Source: Micrococcales bacterium (GTDB taxonomy: Bacteria > Actinomycetota > Actinomycetes > Actinomycetales > Dermatophilaceae). Taken from it: a DNA stretch of 6,951 bases. The notes under the pieces are model-generated. The model searched no databases and was not told where the DNA came from. It saw only the letters and a list, made by a program, of their open reading frames with translations. How positions within the stretch are numbered: position 1 is the stretch's first letter; each line of letters begins with the position of its first letter. The position numbers and the translations under genes are program-made. This document shows positions 5,107 through 6,951 of the stretch, in pieces. The stretch is taken from contig PKWT01000141.1 of assembly GCA_003132125.1 (NCBI GenBank), positions 1,185-8,135 on the forward strand. The letters run 5' to 3'.

Positions 5107-6057
5107 TCACCCCTCTTCCGGCGTGTTGTCCCGTAGGTCGTCAGGTGACAGATCAGGTCGCAGACCACGGTATGCCGGTTGCCGTAGCCGTCCCTGTGCT
5201 GAGACTCCCAGCACCCTCACGTCCACGACGACCTCCGGGCGAACCCATGTCGTTCCCTGCGCATCGAGCTTCGGAATCTTGTCGGCGAAAGGCGAGGCAT
5301 CGACGTTCAGATCCCGCAGAGCCGCCAGGACGCGCTCCTGTTCCATGCCGGAGAGACCGCTTCCGACACGACCCCGATAGTGCAGCCCCTGGGGAGTTGG
5401 TGTGCCAACCAGCACTGCTCCCAACCGGTGTGTGTTGTCGGTCTCAAGTCGCCATCCGCCGATCACCAGCGACATTGACGCGCGATGGGCGAACTTCAGC
5501 CATTCACGGCTCCGGCGTCCTGGGCTGTATATGGATGAGAGTCGTTTGCTGACAACGCCTTCCAGTCCCTGCTCCAGGGTTGCGGTGTAGAGCGCCTCAC
5601 CGTCGTCATAGGTGGGAGGCACCTGGGTGTTCGGGCCGCCGAGACCGATGCGCTGCAGGGCTTCTCGCCGCTCGGCCAGTGGGCGTGAGGTGAGGTCGAC
5701 GCCATACAGGCGCAGGAGATCGAACACCATGAAGGTGACGGGCCGTGTGGCGGAGAGCTTGCGGGCCTTGGTGGCGTCGCTGACGTGGATGCGTTCTGCA
5801 AGGTAGGAGAACGAGGGGAGCCCGCCGTCGAGCGAAACCACCTCACCATCGAGCAGCATGTCGTCGGCCATCCCCTGCCCTGCAAGGGTGCCCAGCTCAG
5901 GGAAGCGCGTAGTGACGTCGTTCTCGTTGCGGGACAGCAGGGTCAGCCGACCTTCGGTGACATCTGCCAAGAGACGCATGCCGTCCCACTTGACCTCGTG
6001 TGCCCAGTCAGGACCGCGGGGTATCGCGCTTCCCTGGCTAGCCAACATGGGGCGCAT
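5107..6057 (-). CDS. ligD: ATP-dependent DNA ligase, LigD ligase-domain type, stand-alone
   Basis: Seals breaks in NHEJ through a covalent lysyl-AMP intermediate. Numbering from the ATG at 6057 (316 residues), motif I EVKWDG is at 21-26 with nucleophile Lys23. Motif III LLDGEV is at 68-73, IIIa FMVFDL at 109-114, IV EGVVSKR at 166-172, and V WLKF at 186-189 (Lys188). The C-terminal OB-fold carries YRGRVGSGL and motif VI RLRQPAYRGLRP near 290-301. The match to the ligase domain of mycobacterial LigD runs from MRPMLA to the end. Polymerase and phosphoesterase domains are absent from this polypeptide. A GTG at 6099 would add 14 residues (330 aa), but ATG 6057 has AGGA seven bases upstream and begins at the conserved PMLA, so it is preferred. 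The gene diverges from ku and is followed in the same frame by the polymerase gene; the gene symbol is by domain only. Confidence 0.9.
   Translation of the reverse strand: MRPMLASQGSAIPRGPDWAHEVKWDGMRLLADVTEGRLTLLSRNENDVTTRFPELGTLAGQGMADDMLLDGEVVSLDGGLPSFSYLAERIHVSDATKARKLSATRPVTFMVFDLLRLYGVDLTSRPLAERREALQRIGLGGPNTQVPPTYDDGEALYTATLEQGLEGVVSKRLSSIYSPGRRSREWLKFAHRASMSLVIGGWRLETDNTHRLGAVLVGTPTPQGLHYRGRVGSGLSGMEQERVLAALRDLNVDASPFADKIPKLDAQGTTWVRPEVVVDVRVLGVSAQGRLRQPAYRGLRPDLSPDDLRDNTPEEG
5110..5118 (-). promoter_or_regulatory. Shine-Dalgarno for the TTG start of the NHEJ polymerase gene
   Basis: GAAGAGGGG on the minus strand lies inside the last codons of the ligase gene, with nine bases between it and the TTG at 5100. 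It supports re-initiation after the ligase stop and decides the unusual start codon. Confidence 0.7.
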
Positions 6058-6158
6058 GGATCCATCCTGACGTACGAGGCAACTGTCGGTCAGGGACACG
6101 ATGACAATCCCGAGGGACTCAGGGAGAGTGACGTGATGAGAGGACGAGTGAGCTGATC
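6058..6158. promoter_or_regulatory. Divergent intergenic region between ligase and ku
   Basis: About 101 bp between the two divergent NHEJ genes must hold the promoters for both, since each is the first gene of its direction here. I see the ligase ribosome site AGGA (plus-strand 6065-6068, read as its complement) and only weak sites before ku: AGGA at 6141-6144 is 14 bases away, and GAGTGAG at 6146-6152 is closer. No convincing -10/-35 pair stands out on either strand. If the ligase used the GTG at 6099, this region would shrink to 59 bp. Confidence 0.4.
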
Positions 6159-6951
6159 GTGCGTGCCATGTGGAAAGGCGCCGTGTCCTTCGGTCTGGTC
6201 AATGTGCCGGTGCGGCTCTACTCGGCCACGGAGAACCATGACGTGCAGTTCCGTCAGGTGCACCGAGAGGACGGCGGTCGGATCAGGTACCAGCGAATCT
6301 GCAGCGTCGACGGCGAACAGGTGTCGTACGACGACATTGCCAAGGGTTATGAGACCGAGGACGGTCGGATGGTCGTGCTCACCGACGAAGACCTCGCAGA
6401 CCTGCCGACACGCAGCAGCCGTGAGATCGCCGTCGACAAGTTCGTGCCGGCCGAGCAGATCGACCCCATGCTGCTCGACAGGTCGTACTACCTGGAACCA
6501 GACAGGACGGCGACCAAGGCCTACGTCCTGTTGCGTGACGCGCTCAAGGCCGCCGATCGGATGGCTATCGTGACGGTCTCCATCCGGGCCCGGATGACCG
6601 TAGCGGTGCTGCGCGTCCGCAACGACGTCATCGTCATGCAGACGATGTTGTGGCCGGACGAGATCCGGTCTCCCGAGTTCGCCACGCTCGGTGAGGAGAC
6701 CGGCGCCAAACCGTCCGAGCTGGCGATGGCCAACATGCTGGTCGAGTCGTTGGCAGGGGACTACGTTCCGGAGGACTACGAGGACGACTACACGCAGGCT
6801 GTCGACGCGCTGGTCAATGCCAAGCTCGAGGGTGGGGAGGCGCACGAAGCCCCCGCCGGGCAGGACAGCTCGGGCGAGGTGCTGGATCTTCTGGCTGCGC
6901 TCCAGCGCAGTGTCGAGCGGGCCAAGGCCGCGCGTGGCGAGGCCGCGTCGG
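6159..6951 (+). CDS. ku: Ku, NHEJ DNA end-binding protein, 3' end beyond the window
   Basis: Homodimeric ring protein that threads onto double-strand ends and recruits LigD polymerase and ligase. The frame is open from GTG 6159 to the window edge: 264 codons with no stop. The start MRAMWKGAVSFGLVNVPVRLYSA is the Ku signature. DDIAKGYE is at 58-65, DRSYYLEPD at 107-115, AYVLLRDAL at 121-129, DRMAIVT at 133-139, and TMLWPDEIR at 162-170, followed by the conserved AKLEGGE (221-227). LLAALQRSVERAKAA (244-258) begins the C-terminal helix. Bacterial Ku proteins are about 270-320 residues, so only a short tail is missing. Where M. tuberculosis Ku has CEACGE, this protein has CSVDGE, so the second cysteine is absent. 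GTG is favoured over the ATG at 6168 because family members begin with M-R-A; a TGA at 6129-6131 blocks further extension. It is transcribed away from the ligase-polymerase pair. Confidence 0.93.
   Translation, partial: MRAMWKGAVSFGLVNVPVRLYSATENHDVQFRQVHREDGGRIRYQRICSVDGEQVSYDDIAKGYETEDGRMVVLTDEDLADLPTRSSREIAVDKFVPAEQIDPMLLDRSYYLEPDRTATKAYVLLRDALKAADRMAIVTVSIRARMTVAVLRVRNDVIVMQTMLWPDEIRSPEFATLGEETGAKPSELAMANMLVESLAGDYVPEDYEDDYTQAVDALVNAKLEGGEAHEAPAGQDSSGEVLDLLAALQRSVERAKAARGEAAS

Noticed and set aside
6058..6099. GTG at 6099 as the ligase start, adding 14 residues.
   Set aside because: The added residues do not resemble the family and the ribosome site is weak, whereas ATG 6057 has AGGA seven bases upstream and starts at the conserved MRPMLA.
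6090..6845. Long minus-strand open frame of about 250 codons opposite ku.
   Set aside because: It is antisense to a clear Ku coding sequence, and its composition is that of a shadow frame in GC-rich DNA.

Overview
The window looks like a piece of an actinobacterial (Actinomycetota) chromosome. It is GC-rich throughout, it encodes an Lsr2 nucleoid protein (a family confined to this phylum) next to a lysyl-tRNA synthetase as in many actinobacteria, and its NHEJ proteins resemble the mycobacterial ones. I cannot fix the genus from sequence alone; a Micrococcales-type organism is a guess.

Layout. (1) Positions 1-1076, plus strand: an alkylation-repair pair, the 3' part of an AlkA-type 3-methyladenine DNA glycosylase (cut by the window edge) overlapping by one base an O6-alkylguanine-DNA methyltransferase (Ogt/MGMT). 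(2) Positions 1137-1913, minus strand: a class I SAM-dependent methyltransferase of unknown substrate. It faces the repair pair and diverges from lysS across a 52-bp gap. (3) Positions 1966-4082, plus strand: lysS, a 66-residue single-pass membrane protein and lsr2, closed by a perfect 11-bp hairpin with a UUCG loop. (4) Positions 4156-6951: a bacterial NHEJ locus. A stand-alone LigD-type ATP-dependent ligase and a stand-alone LigD-type polymerase lie on the minus strand, and a Ku gene diverges from them on the plus strand and runs off the right edge. Ku has no stop codon in the window but is a clear, nearly complete gene.

How the parts work together. Ku binds double-strand ends and recruits the LigD activities: the polymerase fills or extends ends and the ligase seals them. 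In Mycobacterium these activities are one Pol-PE-Lig polypeptide. Here ligase and polymerase are separate genes in Lig-then-Pol order, in the same reading frame and separated only by TGA plus two codons before a TTG start with a strong Shine-Dalgarno sequence. No phosphoesterase domain is present in the window. AlkA and Ogt repair alkylated bases, so two DNA-repair modules bracket the lysS-lsr2 housekeeping block.

Points worth a second look: the one-stop-codon Lig/Pol junction; a 14-residue Ser/Gly/Arg insertion and a His-to-Gln change in the polymerase; a pair of divergent, apparently leaderless promoters between the methyltransferase and lysS; and an abrupt change in third-position base composition inside lysS. 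I saw no mobile element, CRISPR array, tRNA or rRNA, and no intergenic stretch over about 105 bp. I did not find a clearly undescribed multi-gene system.
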